A DNA stretch of 64,000 bases from Phaeodactylibacter sp. (GTDB lineage Bacteria; Bacteroidota; Bacteroidia; Chitinophagales; Saprospiraceae), in contig JAGFJD010000031.1 in the NCBI GenBank assembly GCA_024102975.1, positions 31,071 through 95,070 on the forward strand. Reading direction: 5' to 3'. Every line of letters begins with the position of its first letter. Position 1 is the stretch's first letter. This document shows positions 55,975 to 64,000 of the stretch, piece by piece. The notes below the pieces were generated by a model that had not been told where the DNA came from, ran no database searches, and saw nothing but the letters and a program-made list of their open reading frames with translations. A program made the translations under genes and the position numbers.

Positions 55975-58440
55975 TTAGAACACTTCTACAGCCCGTCCAG
56001 CCCCCCCCGCCTGCGCCGCCCAGGTCCACAACAAAACAGAGACATCGGCAACCGGAGAACCACCGGCGGAGATGCCGGCGGGAACGGCGCCGCCCTGCTC
56101 CATCAAATCCGGAAGCTCCGCGGGGCTCACGGCAAAAGTAATATTTTCGAAAGTGGAATTATCGACCTCGTCATCCGTCATGGTAAGGCCGGCCAGTGGC
56201 GCTGCGAAATGGATGTTTTTCATATCGACGGGGGTAATGCTGTCCACATCGATCAGAGAATGGCCAACAGCACGGCCGTTGGCAACGGCGACAACGGTGC
56301 CGTTCTGAATGGTGTGGCGGGCAGAATAGGCACCTTCCGGCCCATCGAGCTCGAAGCAGCTAGCACCGGGAGTCAGCACCACGAAGTTGTCGAGGGTGCC
56401 GCCCCAGGCCTGGTCGGTGTCAATCCCGTCATCCTCCGCATTCCAGACTACAACATTCGCTACATTTACACTTCCACCGAACCATTCGATGCCGTCATCC
56501 TGGCAGCCGACGATCTCAATATGTTCTATGGTGGTGCCTGAGCCAACGCCGGCAAGGGTGAGCCCATTGATCTCGTTCCCTTCGCCAATGTTGACACCGC
56601 CGTGCCGGATCGATACATAGCGCAATACGCCGGAGTTGTCGGCATCATCATCTCCTCCATAGTAGTAGTGCATGTCGTTGGCGGCAGATCCTTCGATGAG
56701 CGTTTCCCCTCCATCCAGGGTGGAGACCCGTGCATTTCCCATAAGGATGACCCCTCCCCACAGGTCATTGTCATCCGGGGCGAGGTTGGGGCTGGCATAG
56801 TTCCCTGCAGCAACGTCTCCGGGGGTGATTTCATCCAGGATGGAGGTGAAGATGATCGGCGCCGCTGCCGTGCCTTCGGCCATCAGCTTGCTCCCGCGGG
56901 CTACGAAAAGGGCTGTAGCGTTAACGCCTTCGCCAACTTGCCCTTTGATGATGGTACCGGGTTCGATGGTTAGTGTAGCCCCGTCAATGACGTTGATACG
57001 CCCTGCGAGGATGTACACTCTATCGGAAACCCAGGTGACGTCAGTGGTGATATTGCCCGCAACGAGAATGGGCTGCCCCGGGCCTGCCGTTTCACAGGTG
57101 GGCATATCGCCCGCATCATAGGCTAGCTGATTGGTTGTGACGGACAGGTTCCCCGTCGTGCTTTGGGCGGCGTCTTGTTGGCCGATGACCTGGAATTCCA
57201 GGGTGCCTTCCGTCAGGAAAACAAGGTTGAAGCCTCCGTCTGCGCGGCTGAAAGAATAGCCCGTTTCGCCATTAAAGGTGTACCATACCAGGGCACCGTC
57301 AAGTGGGGTGCCATCGCAATCTACTGCTCTGCCACTTACCCGAAATACCGTAATATCGATAGTTACCTCCCCAAGATCGGTTGGGGAATCAAAGCTTCCC
57401 AGTTCGACTGGCGCACCCAGTACGTCTCCCAGCCACACGCTGATGGCCACCGGCTCTCCTGTGGGCACCTGTGCGCACAGGTTGCCGTCCATGTCGGCTT
57501 CTCCATAAAAATAGGCAAACTGTTGGCTGGGTGAAGATATCAGGTAGGTGAAATTCGGGAGCGCGGTGCCTTCCTGGTCTACAATGGTCATGCATACATC
57601 TGTGGGGGCAAAGGGTATGTCGCAATTCCACCAGGAAAAGTGGGACACTTCCGCTTCCAGAAAGGCGCCATTCCGGATGGCCACCCCTTCTTCTATCCAT
57701 TTACCGGTGCTTTCATCCATGCTCCAGAGGGGGACCTCATTTGGCGCCGGGGGGTAATCATCCGGCACCGGGAATTGTATCCTGGCCTTTTGGCCATCCG
57801 GGATGCTCAATGCATTGCCGGACTCGTCAAAGAGTTCGATGGCATACATGCCGTAGGACTGCAGGGTATACAACTGCCCGTTGCTTCCAATCGCCGACAT
57901 GTCTCCCGGAGCATCTGCCAGAAAATCCGGGGCGGTGGGGTCGTAGTAATGGCTCTTCACCAGTACCGGGCCGGTATAGGTGCTGTTGTCCGGCGCAGCC
58001 AATACCGGCGGCAGGCTAAGCCGCCCGCCTTGGCTGATGTCTCCGGTGCTGCCCGTGGCAATGGCCGTTTCCGTATCGTACTTGTAGAGTTCAAGCCGGA
58101 GGGTTGTCCGGCTGTTGCTGCGCCCCCGCAGCACTTTCAGCCGCTTCATCCAGCCGTCTGCTTCAACCAGGACGGGGAGCCCGCCGGCTGGGATGGACAA
58201 GCCGCTGAGTTGGATGAGCCCGCGTTCGTCGGCTATGGAGGTACCGGCATTTAACAGATTTGTCAGGACAGCGCCTGGCAGCGGGTTGCCATTTTCATCT
58301 ACTACTTGTATCAGAAAAGAAACTCCCGTATTGTCGGGAAGGTTGGTGATGTCTGTTTCTACCCAGATCTGGTCGTTTTTGGTGCATTGAAACAGGGCAA
58401 TGCACAGAAGCAGAAAAGAGGCAAGTTTGAAGTTCTTCAT
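55975..58440 (-). CDS. Large lipoprotein with C-terminal beta-helix-like domain
   Basis: An 821-residue protein with a lipobox (IALFQC, Cys19). The N-terminal half has FAM171/CarboxypepD-like beta domains (FLIQVVDENGNPLPGAVLTN and RVSGRAVDCDGTPLDGALVW). From about residue 450 to the end it is close to the whole mature part of the protein at 61903-63111, with shared ADNSGVLRYVSIRHGGVNIG, DDGIEWFGGSVNVANVVVWN and DLMEQGGAVPAGISAGGSP. It is probably a surface-exposed lipoprotein partner of the TonB-dependent receptor encoded just upstream; the arrangement supports but does not prove this. Confidence 0.85.
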   Translation of the reverse strand: MKNFKLASFLLLCIALFQCTKNDQIWVETDITNLPDNTGVSFLIQVVDENGNPLPGAVLTNLLNAGTSIADERGLIQLSGLSIPAGGLPVLVEADGWMKRLKVLRGRSNSRTTLRLELYKYDTETAIATGSTGDISQGGRLSLPPVLAAPDNSTYTGPVLVKSHYYDPTAPDFLADAPGDMSAIGSNGQLYTLQSYGMYAIELFDESGNALSIPDGQKARIQFPVPDDYPPAPNEVPLWSMDESTGKWIEEGVAIRNGAFLEAEVSHFSWWNCDIPFAPTDVCMTIVDQEGTALPNFTYLISSPSQQFAYFYGEADMDGNLCAQVPTGEPVAISVWLGDVLGAPVELGSFDSPTDLGEVTIDITVFRVSGRAVDCDGTPLDGALVWYTFNGETGYSFSRADGGFNLVFLTEGTLEFQVIGQQDAAQSTTGNLSVTTNQLAYDAGDMPTCETAGPGQPILVAGNITTDVTWVSDRVYILAGRINVIDGATLTIEPGTIIKGQVGEGVNATALFVARGSKLMAEGTAAAPIIFTSILDEITPGDVAAGNYASPNLAPDDNDLWGGVILMGNARVSTLDGGETLIEGSAANDMHYYYGGDDDADNSGVLRYVSIRHGGVNIGEGNEINGLTLAGVGSGTTIEHIEIVGCQDDGIEWFGGSVNVANVVVWNAEDDGIDTDQAWGGTLDNFVVLTPGASCFELDGPEGAYSARHTIQNGTVVAVANGRAVGHSLIDVDSITPVDMKNIHFAAPLAGLTMTDDEVDNSTFENITFAVSPAELPDLMEQGGAVPAGISAGGSPVADVSVLLWTWAAQAGGAGRAVEVF

Positions 58441-58555
58441 TGTGTATAGGTTTGTAACTAATTCATGAACAGAATGCTACTTACCTATACTCGTGAAATC
58501 AGGCTAATGATACAGGGCAGGAAAAAAATGCAAGAATAGGGCCGGGATGCCAAGC

Positions 58556-58712
58556 ACGTTGTAAACTAAGTAACTTTCCATTTTGGCCGTGCCTTTTGGC
58601 GAAATACTGCGTTGCTCGGTCGATCAGGTAGCTATGGCTACCCTCACTCCTCGCGCCTTGTCTTTCGCCAAAATGCCCATCCCAAAACAGTAAAGAACTT
58701 AATTTACAATGT
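58556..58712. repeat. 157-bp imperfect palindromic element
   Basis: ACGTTGTAAACTAAGTAACT at the left faces a near-complement at the right end; the arms continue with TTTTGGCGAAA against TTTCGCCAAAA, and the centre is GGTAGCTATGGCTACC (58627-58642, perfect stem). It has the same size and whole-length fold as the elements at 34445 and 48238 but different ends. Confidence 0.75.
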
Positions 58713-58714
58713 AC

Positions 58715-58765
58715 TAAACCTGGATCATTCCTGAAATATCTGTTTTCAGGAATGATCCAGGTTTA
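58715..58765. repeat. 22-bp perfect palindrome
   Basis: The arms 58715-58736 and 58744-58765 are perfect complements (start TAAACCTGGATCATTCC), with a 7-nt loop. No T-run follows in either direction. It lies 127 bp beyond the TonB-dependent receptor stop and could be its 3' stem or a mobile palindrome. Confidence 0.75.
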
Positions 58766-58805
58766 GGAGAAACGCCCCGGATTTTTCAATTCGGGAGGAT
58801 GGAAG

Positions 58806-58887
58806 CTGGACAAGTCAGCGGTGGGCATTTCGGTGTACGCAGCGGCGGGCTGCTTCCAACGTTGTCCAACGTCAGGCGGGTAACCCG
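58806..58887. repeat. GTCCAAC/GACGGGTA intergenic repeat, copy 2
   Basis: Blocks CTGGACAAGTCAGC, CAGCGGCGGGCTGCTTC and GTCCAACGTCAGGCGGGTAA occur in the same order as in 34859-34957. It ends just before the receptor's stop codon. Confidence 0.55.
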
Positions 58888-58891
58888 AAGT

Positions 58892-61792
58892 TTAAAACTG
58901 GTGGCTTATCCCCAGGCTGAAAGATACCCCCGGGCTGAACTTGCTAAAGAGCTGGTCTTCTGCTTCAAACGAAGAGAAAGCCCGCTCCAGGTCGTCATTC
59001 AGGATGTTGGAAACCTTGAAGTCGATAGCCGTGTCTTTTTCTTTTCCGATCCGCTTGTTCATGCTGAAGTTCAGGCTGTTGAAGGGCTTGAAGTACACAT
59101 CGGGATACAGGCCCGAACTGATAATTTCCAGCGTCCTTCCCTTTACGTTGTAGAACAAACCGGCGTCCAGGCCGGCGTCAGGATGGCTGTAGGTAATCCC
59201 GGCGTTGACCACATAAGGCGCCTGTCCGGCCATCTGGCGGATGTTGTCAATATTTTCCCCCTCGCGCTCAAAGTTTTTCCGGGAGTTCAGCTCGGTTTCA
59301 GTCATCTCAATTTGAGATTCCACAAATGTCACATTTCCGGTTACGCTCAGGTTTTTCAGGGCAGGAGAGATAAAAGTAAGGTTCTTCCGTATCTCTACTT
59401 CCACGCCATACAGCCGGCCGTCGCCCACGTTGCGGGGCTGGAATTCCGAGCTGGTCTGTTGTGTCGGGATGCGCACCAGTTCGATCGGCTTGTCGAAGAA
59501 CTTGTAGAAGCCGCTTACCGAAAACAGCTGCCCTCCATACTGGAACAGCTCCCACCGCAGGTCAAAATTGTCGATGCGGGTTTCCACCAGCTGGCCATTC
59601 CAGTCCGGATAGGGGAACAGGCTGCCGTTGAATATACGGTTGGAAAGCGGGTCGATGATCTGAGCAAAGGACAATTCCTTAAAGGAAGGCCGGGCAATCG
59701 TCCTGGAATAGGCAGCCCGGATATTCTGGTCGTCCGTCAGCGAGTAGATGAGGTTGATGGACGGGAAGAAGTCCAGCGCGTCCAGCACTTTTTCATTGTC
59801 GAGGTTGTTGCCGTCGCCGCCTTGCGCGAAGATGACGTCGCGGCCGGTATGGCGCTGCACATAATTCTCGGCGCGGACGCCCAGGATGGTCTTCAGGTTG
59901 GGCAGCAGGTCTGCTTCGTTGGACACGTAAAATGCTGCATTGCTGACCGTAGAGTTGTATTCATTGGGGTTGGGAAAGATATTCCCGGATTGGACATACA
60001 CGTTGCCGCCGGGATAAATTCTTTCCGGTACCAGGATTTGATTGGGGTCGCCGGAAGGGAAGGATTGAGAACCGCCGAAGAACTGCACGTCGAATTGCAG
60101 GATTTCATAATCTCTTTCCTTATAGGTATAGCTGCCACCGAACTTCAGCCTGGCGTTTTCACCTCTGAACGAATAGTTCTTGGTAAGGTCTACCTTAGCT
60201 ACTGCGTTCAATTCGCTCAGGGAGCGCCAGATGCGGGATGGGTTGCCGCCTTCGCCGGCATTGATGAAAGTATCCAGCGGGCTGAGCGAAAAGGCTGCCT
60301 TGCGGATGTCCGGGTCGTCGGAAGTAGAAAGGGTAGGGGACAAGCGCCAGTCCAATTCCCAGCCTTTTCCTTCAAAGACGTGGGTTCCGTTCAGCAATAT
60401 ATTGGTCAGGGAACGCTGGTTGTACTCGAGGTTGTCCGACTTGGCAATAAAGCCGGACTGGCCGACGGCATCGCCGTTGTTGTCGATGCGGAACTGGCCG
60501 GCGCGGCTCTCGCCATTTTGCAGGCGCATGGCTGTCAGGCGGTACTTCGAATAGGCGGTCTTGTAGGCCAGGCCGCCCAGCATCCCGACGAGCGTATTGC
60601 GTTCGCCCAGCTGGCCTTCCTGAATGTTGGCATAGACAAGGGGGTAGGCGTCGCTGGCGGAAAGGCGCTGATATTCCCCGTAGAACACGTCGTCGTAGTA
60701 AGTATAATCGTTCTTGTAGGACAGAGAGAAGATATACCCCAGGGTGCCTTTGTTGCCATCCTCCGAACCAAGCTTAAGTTGGTTGCCCAGAGAAACACTT
60801 GCGCTGTAGTCGAGGAAGCTGGTTTGGGTTTCTGCCCCCATAGTCGGGTTGAAGCTGGAAATGAAATCCGTGGCCTCTTCCTTTGAAAATTTGCCGCCGA
60901 TAACTGAGATCGGCGTCGGTATTTCCGCTGCGCCTGCACCGGCCGGCAACGCTCTGCTGCCGTCGTCGAAGCCAAGGAAGTCCGTATTCCCTCCTTTGTA
61001 AGTCAGGTAATCGCCGTTTAAATTCATGGCCGGGTTATAACCGATGCCTACAGATGCGGAAAAGAACTTTTCGTCCGGGAAATCTTTGGTTTCGATATTC
61101 AGCAGGCCGCCCGTGAAGTCCGCCGGCATTTCTGCGGTAAAGTTCTTGCTGACGACAATATTGTTGATCAGTGCCGTGGGGAAGATGTCCATCTGGAGGG
61201 TATTGCGGTCAGGGTCCAGGCCCGGGACATCCACGGCGTTGAGGGTGGTTTTGGAATAGCGGTCTCCCAAACCACGGACATAAACATACTTGCCGCCCTC
61301 GATGGAGACGCCGGTCACCCGCTTGGCCGCTTCTACGGCAGTGGCATCGCCCGTAAGTTTCATCAGGGAAGAGGAAATGCCGTCGAGCATAGCCGGCGAT
61401 TTCTTTTTGATGGTCATGAGCGCAGCCTCGGTGGTACGGATTGCCTTGGCAGTAATGACTACAGTTTCGGTTTCTACGGCTTCTTCGCTCAGGCGGATGT
61501 CTCCGAGTACGCTGACGCCGCCGGCTTTGACTTCCACGCCTTCAATCGTCAGGGCCTGGTAACCGATGTAGGAAATTTTTAAGGAGTAGGTGCCTGGAGC
61601 TATTTCGATGGAGAACTTCCCGTCCAGGTCGGTCACGGCGCCTGCACTGGTTTCCTGAACCTGTATATTAGCGCCAATTACGGTGAGCCCGCTCGCGTCT
61701 TCGATCACCGTTCCCCGAATGAACCCTTCCTGCGCGTAAGCGGCCAGGGCCGTGAGCGTAAAACATGCAATAGTCAAAAACTGCCTCATCAT
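58892..61792 (-). CDS. TonB-dependent outer-membrane receptor
   Basis: A 966-residue receptor with a signal peptide (1-20, FTLTALAAYAQ), an N-terminal carboxypeptidase-regulatory-like domain (about 23-105, IRGTVIEDASGLTVIGANIQ), a plug domain (about 130-235, with VYVRGLGDRYSKTTLNAVDVP) and a beta barrel to the C-terminal strand ending SLGISHQF. The substrate is unknown; no SusD-type partner is present. On the minus strand a lipoprotein gene precedes it and a related, larger lipoprotein follows, so the three may act together. Confidence 0.93.
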   Translation of the reverse strand: MMRQFLTIACFTLTALAAYAQEGFIRGTVIEDASGLTVIGANIQVQETSAGAVTDLDGKFSIEIAPGTYSLKISYIGYQALTIEGVEVKAGGVSVLGDIRLSEEAVETETVVITAKAIRTTEAALMTIKKKSPAMLDGISSSLMKLTGDATAVEAAKRVTGVSIEGGKYVYVRGLGDRYSKTTLNAVDVPGLDPDRNTLQMDIFPTALINNIVVSKNFTAEMPADFTGGLLNIETKDFPDEKFFSASVGIGYNPAMNLNGDYLTYKGGNTDFLGFDDGSRALPAGAGAAEIPTPISVIGGKFSKEEATDFISSFNPTMGAETQTSFLDYSASVSLGNQLKLGSEDGNKGTLGYIFSLSYKNDYTYYDDVFYGEYQRLSASDAYPLVYANIQEGQLGERNTLVGMLGGLAYKTAYSKYRLTAMRLQNGESRAGQFRIDNNGDAVGQSGFIAKSDNLEYNQRSLTNILLNGTHVFEGKGWELDWRLSPTLSTSDDPDIRKAAFSLSPLDTFINAGEGGNPSRIWRSLSELNAVAKVDLTKNYSFRGENARLKFGGSYTYKERDYEILQFDVQFFGGSQSFPSGDPNQILVPERIYPGGNVYVQSGNIFPNPNEYNSTVSNAAFYVSNEADLLPNLKTILGVRAENYVQRHTGRDVIFAQGGDGNNLDNEKVLDALDFFPSINLIYSLTDDQNIRAAYSRTIARPSFKELSFAQIIDPLSNRIFNGSLFPYPDWNGQLVETRIDNFDLRWELFQYGGQLFSVSGFYKFFDKPIELVRIPTQQTSSEFQPRNVGDGRLYGVEVEIRKNLTFISPALKNLSVTGNVTFVESQIEMTETELNSRKNFEREGENIDNIRQMAGQAPYVVNAGITYSHPDAGLDAGLFYNVKGRTLEIISSGLYPDVYFKPFNSLNFSMNKRIGKEKDTAIDFKVSNILNDDLERAFSSFEAEDQLFSKFSPGVSFSLGISHQF

Positions 61793-61825
61793 TGTAATTA
61801 GTTATTTAGGCAAAATAGCGAAGGC

Positions 61826-61859
61826 GAAAAGATTCATAAAGCGTTTTATGAATCTTTTC
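61826..61859 (-). promoter_or_regulatory. 15-bp perfect hairpin between lipoprotein and receptor genes
   Basis: GAAAAGATTCATAAA (61826-61840) and TTTATGAATCTTTTC (61845-61859) with a 4-nt loop. It lies in the 110-bp gap and could reduce read-through from the lipoprotein gene to the receptor gene, or stabilise the upstream mRNA end. It lacks a clean U-run. Confidence 0.5.
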
Positions 61860-61902
61860 ACCTTCAGCCTGAGATTGAAATGGCTGAAACTTCCGGTACG
61901 GT

Positions 61903-63111
61903 TTACAGCCCGCTGAGCCCGCCTGCTTTCGATGCCCAGGTCCAGGAAAGGACAGACACATCAGCTTGCGGAGAACCGCCGGCAGAGACACCGGCAGGAA
62001 CAGCGCCTCCCTGTTCCATCAGAGAGGGCAGGTCGGCTTCGCCAACTGCAAATGTTACGTTTTCAAAAGTCGTGTTTTCTACTTCGTCCTCCGTTATGGA
62101 AAGGCCATCCAGCGGTGCCACAAAGTGGATGTTCTTCAGGTCCACCGGAGTTGCGGCGTCAACGTCGATCAAAGAACCGCCGATCGAACGGCTGTCCGTA
62201 ACGGCAACTACCGTCCCGTTCTGGATGGTATGGCGGGCTACGTAGGTTCCTTCCGGGCCATCCAGTTCGAAGCAGCTGCCGGCGGGGGTCACTACTACGA
62301 AGTTGTCGAGGGTGCCGGCCCAGGACTGGTCGGTATCGATGGCGTCGTCGCCGGCATTCCATATTACTACGTTCTTAACGTTTACGGTGCCGCCGAACCA
62401 CTCGATGCCGTCATCCTGGTTGGCGACGACTTCGATGTTTTCGATAACGGTACCGGAACCGACACCGCCCAGCGTCAGGCCATTGATCTCGTTGCCTTCG
62501 CCGATGTTGGAGCCGCCGTGGCGGATGGAGATGTAGGTCAATACGCCGGAGTTGTCTGCATCGTTGTTGCCACCGTACAGGCCATTGGCGTCAGAGGTGG
62601 GGATGCCTTCGACCTGTACTTCGGATATGTCCTCGTTGTTGTCGTTGGAAGCAGAGATGGTCGCTTTGCCCAGGACGATCAAGCCGCCCCACAGGCCGCT
62701 GATATCCGGGTCGAGGTTCGGGCTGGCGAAGTTGCCGGCTTTGATGTCCTCCGGCAGGATTTCATCAGCGATGGAGGTAAAGATAATCGGAGCCGAAGCA
62801 GTGCCCTCGGCTATCAGTTTTGCCCCACGGGCGATCAGCAGGGCGGTGGCGTTGGGGCCGGTGCCCGCTTCGCCTTTAATGATGGTACCGGGTTCAATGG
62901 TCAGCGTCACGCCGTCAACGACAGAAATCCGCCCACCGAGCACATATACTTTGTCATCCGTCCAGGTTGTGTTTGCGGTAATGTTGCTGGACACGCGCAC
63001 GACGGTTTCGTCGACAGGGTCAGGAGTCGTTCCTCCTTCGTCATCTTTATTGCACGCAGCGAAAAGCAAACCAAATGCGACAAATAACGTGGCTAATAAT
63101 CTGGTGTTCAT
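61903..63111 (-). CDS. Lipoprotein with beta-helix-like domain, partner of the TonB receptor
   Basis: A 402-residue lipoprotein (lipobox LLFAAC) whose mature part looks like a right-handed beta-helix: repeating short strands with GG turns (WGGLIVLGKATIS, ISIRHGGSNIGEGNEINGLTL, DDGIEWFGGTVNVKNVVIWN) and a late EQGGAVPAGVSAGGSPQADV. The same domain forms the C-terminal part of the 55975-58440 protein, indicating duplication. Binding role for the receptor's substrate is inferred from position only. The receptor gene follows 110 bp downstream. Confidence 0.85.
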   Translation of the reverse strand: MNTRLLATLFVAFGLLFAACNKDDEGGTTPDPVDETVVRVSSNITANTTWTDDKVYVLGGRISVVDGVTLTIEPGTIIKGEAGTGPNATALLIARGAKLIAEGTASAPIIFTSIADEILPEDIKAGNFASPNLDPDISGLWGGLIVLGKATISASNDNNEDISEVQVEGIPTSDANGLYGGNNDADNSGVLTYISIRHGGSNIGEGNEINGLTLGGVGSGTVIENIEVVANQDDGIEWFGGTVNVKNVVIWNAGDDAIDTDQSWAGTLDNFVVVTPAGSCFELDGPEGTYVARHTIQNGTVVAVTDSRSIGGSLIDVDAATPVDLKNIHFVAPLDGLSITEDEVENTTFENVTFAVGEADLPSLMEQGGAVPAGVSAGGSPQADVSVLSWTWASKAGGLSGL

Positions 63112-63668
63112 AAACTTGAGTTTTGGTTTTTAAATCCTATTCGCCTGCAAATGTCGGCCTTTAGTAATAATTGAGTATTAATCCTATGTTAACAAATGAT
63201 TAAGGCAGCGAAGGGGGGCTTTTTCCCCGTTTTGCCCGCCAAAAAATTCAGTGCGGCCTGTTGTTGGCAGGTATCCGGTTTTTTGGGCTATCACTTGAAC
63301 GGGAAGCCAAATTATCGAAGGCGAGCCTGCTTTTTTTCCAATTCAAATTCCAATTCCGGGTGCCACAGGTGCTGTTTACATAAAATTAACGCTCGTCCAT
63401 CACCTGGATTTTTTTGCCGCTTTCCCCCGCCGGCAATATTTCTTCCGGAATTTTCGAAACGGGCGAATCCTTTCGCCCGGCCTCCCGTATAAAGTACCAA
63501 ACTACTGGTGCGAAGGAGAGAGGAGTAGCATAAGTGTTTCATTTTCAGCGCACCGGAGGACAAAGGAAAGCCGGAAGGCCATAGAGCCCTTCCGGCTTCC
63601 CTTTTCTGACTTTAAAACCGAATCTTCCTGGTTTTGTAGGGGAGGATCGAAAACGAACCCTGTACTTT
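63112..63668. other. 557-bp region upstream of the last gene
   Basis: No credible protein gene; short frames on both strands look random. It contains a possible structured leader at 63480-63600 (next entry) and an AT-rich promoter zone for the lipoprotein gene (63112-63200). Confidence 0.55.
63505..63600 (+). promoter_or_regulatory. Candidate structured 5' leader with hairpins
   Basis: CTGGTGCG (63507-63514) can pair with CGCACCGG (63549-63556), and AAGCCGGAAGG (63568-63578) with CCTTCCGGCTT (63588-63598), the latter followed by CCCTTTTC. The pair lies 70-160 nt upstream of the membrane protein gene on the same strand. It resembles an attenuator or riboswitch layout, but no known class is recognised. 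Confidence 0.3.
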
Positions 63669-64000
63669 ATGGACCCGTCTTTGATTATCATGTGGCTGGG
63701 CTTTATCCTGGCCGGTTACTCTGTTGTGGGCAATGACAGCATACAGACCCTCGGCACCTTTCTGAGTTCCAATGAAAACCGGCCCTGGTATGTGTTGTGG
63801 TTTTTCGCCGGAAGCATTCTCACTATTACAATGGTATACGGCTGGTACCACTACGGAGGCGACGTATCCTACGACCGCCTGGCCAGGTACCCGCTGCCGA
63901 ACCCCTTTGCCTGGTATTACGTACTGCCGCCCCTGGTTTTGATGGCGCTGACCCGCACCGGCATTCCGGTGAGCACCTCCTTCCTCATCCTGACCTTCTT
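63669..64000 (+). CDS. Polytopic membrane protein, phosphate-transporter-like, 3' end outside
   Basis: The first 110 codons are present. They show hydrophobic helices and the segment VVGNDSIQTLGTF near residue 20, similar to the N-D-x-x-x-x-x-G-T motif (ANDASNAIGT) at the start of PiT phosphate transporters, followed by SYDRLARYPLPNPFAWYYV and a GIPVSTSF stretch that recalls the PiT second half motif. The call as PiT-like is inference from these two motifs. The gene runs off the window. Confidence 0.6.
   Translation, partial: MDPSLIIMWLGFILAGYSVVGNDSIQTLGTFLSSNENRPWYVLWFFAGSILTITMVYGWYHYGGDVSYDRLARYPLPNPFAWYYVLPPLVLMALTRTGIPVSTSFLILTF

Larger units (their letters stand above)
58441..58891. 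other. Gene-free region between receptor and large lipoprotein
   Basis: Filled mainly by three repeat structures (next entries). No gene is supported in 451 bp. The plus-strand frame starting at 58799 is a shadow of the receptor gene. Confidence 0.6.

Noticed and set aside
63196..63563. Two short frames on opposite strands before the last gene
   Set aside because: Both lack recognisable features and overlap the possible structured leader.

Overview
This window comes from a Bacteroidota chromosome with high GC, roughly 55-60 percent in coding regions. The best guess is a relative of the Saprospiria (Lewinella/Phaeodactylibacter-like). The evidence is gliding protein GldC, three proteins ending in a type IX secretion (T9SS) sorting domain, a DUF4249 lipoprotein, a TonB-dependent receptor with an N-terminal carboxypeptidase-like domain, WG-repeat and META-domain lipoproteins, weak Shine-Dalgarno sites, and several Bacteroidota-type promoters (TTTG, about 19-20 nt, TAnnTTTG). 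No rRNA, tRNA, CRISPR array, phage or IS transposase was seen.

Regions 1-14.4 kb and 29.5-44.8 kb are mostly housekeeping genes in short mixed-strand operons: copper ATPase, gldC, SRP RNA (ffs) with its own promoter, transaldolase, nucleoside phosphorylase, hemF, LuxE-like ligase, glucosaminidase, MoeB-rhodanese, pruA, coaD, macro-domain hydrolase, NrtR-like Nudix protein, ftsH, two GT39-like membrane glycosyltransferases and pyrG.

The stretch 14.4-29.3 kb reads as one functional island for short-chain fatty acids. The minus strand carries a porin, DUF4212 subunit, sodium:solute symporter, small membrane protein, terminator, second small membrane protein, CrbS-like SLC5-STAC-histidine kinase, receiver-only response regulator, acetyl-CoA synthetase and propionyl-CoA-type synthetase. 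An ArsR regulator follows on the same strand, and a cNMP/CBS/DUF294 protein and a DnaQ-like exonuclease diverge from it. The logic is outer-membrane entry, Na+-coupled uptake, activation to acyl-CoA, and sensing by the kinase.

The last 20 kb is cell-surface territory: a six-fold CHRD-repeat T9SS protein, an ECF sigma factor with a predicted dual-membrane-spanning anti-sigma/beta-barrel protein, a PNGase F-like secreted protein, an aspartic protease-like protein, two paralogous lipoproteins flanking a TonB-dependent receptor, and the start of a membrane protein.

Intergenic DNA holds several families of palindromic repeats. One (about 164 bp, ends CCTCCAAACATGCTCT or CCTCCAAACAAGCTCT) has two full copies and two solo ends. 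One full copy lies between the predicted pruA promoter and its start codon.
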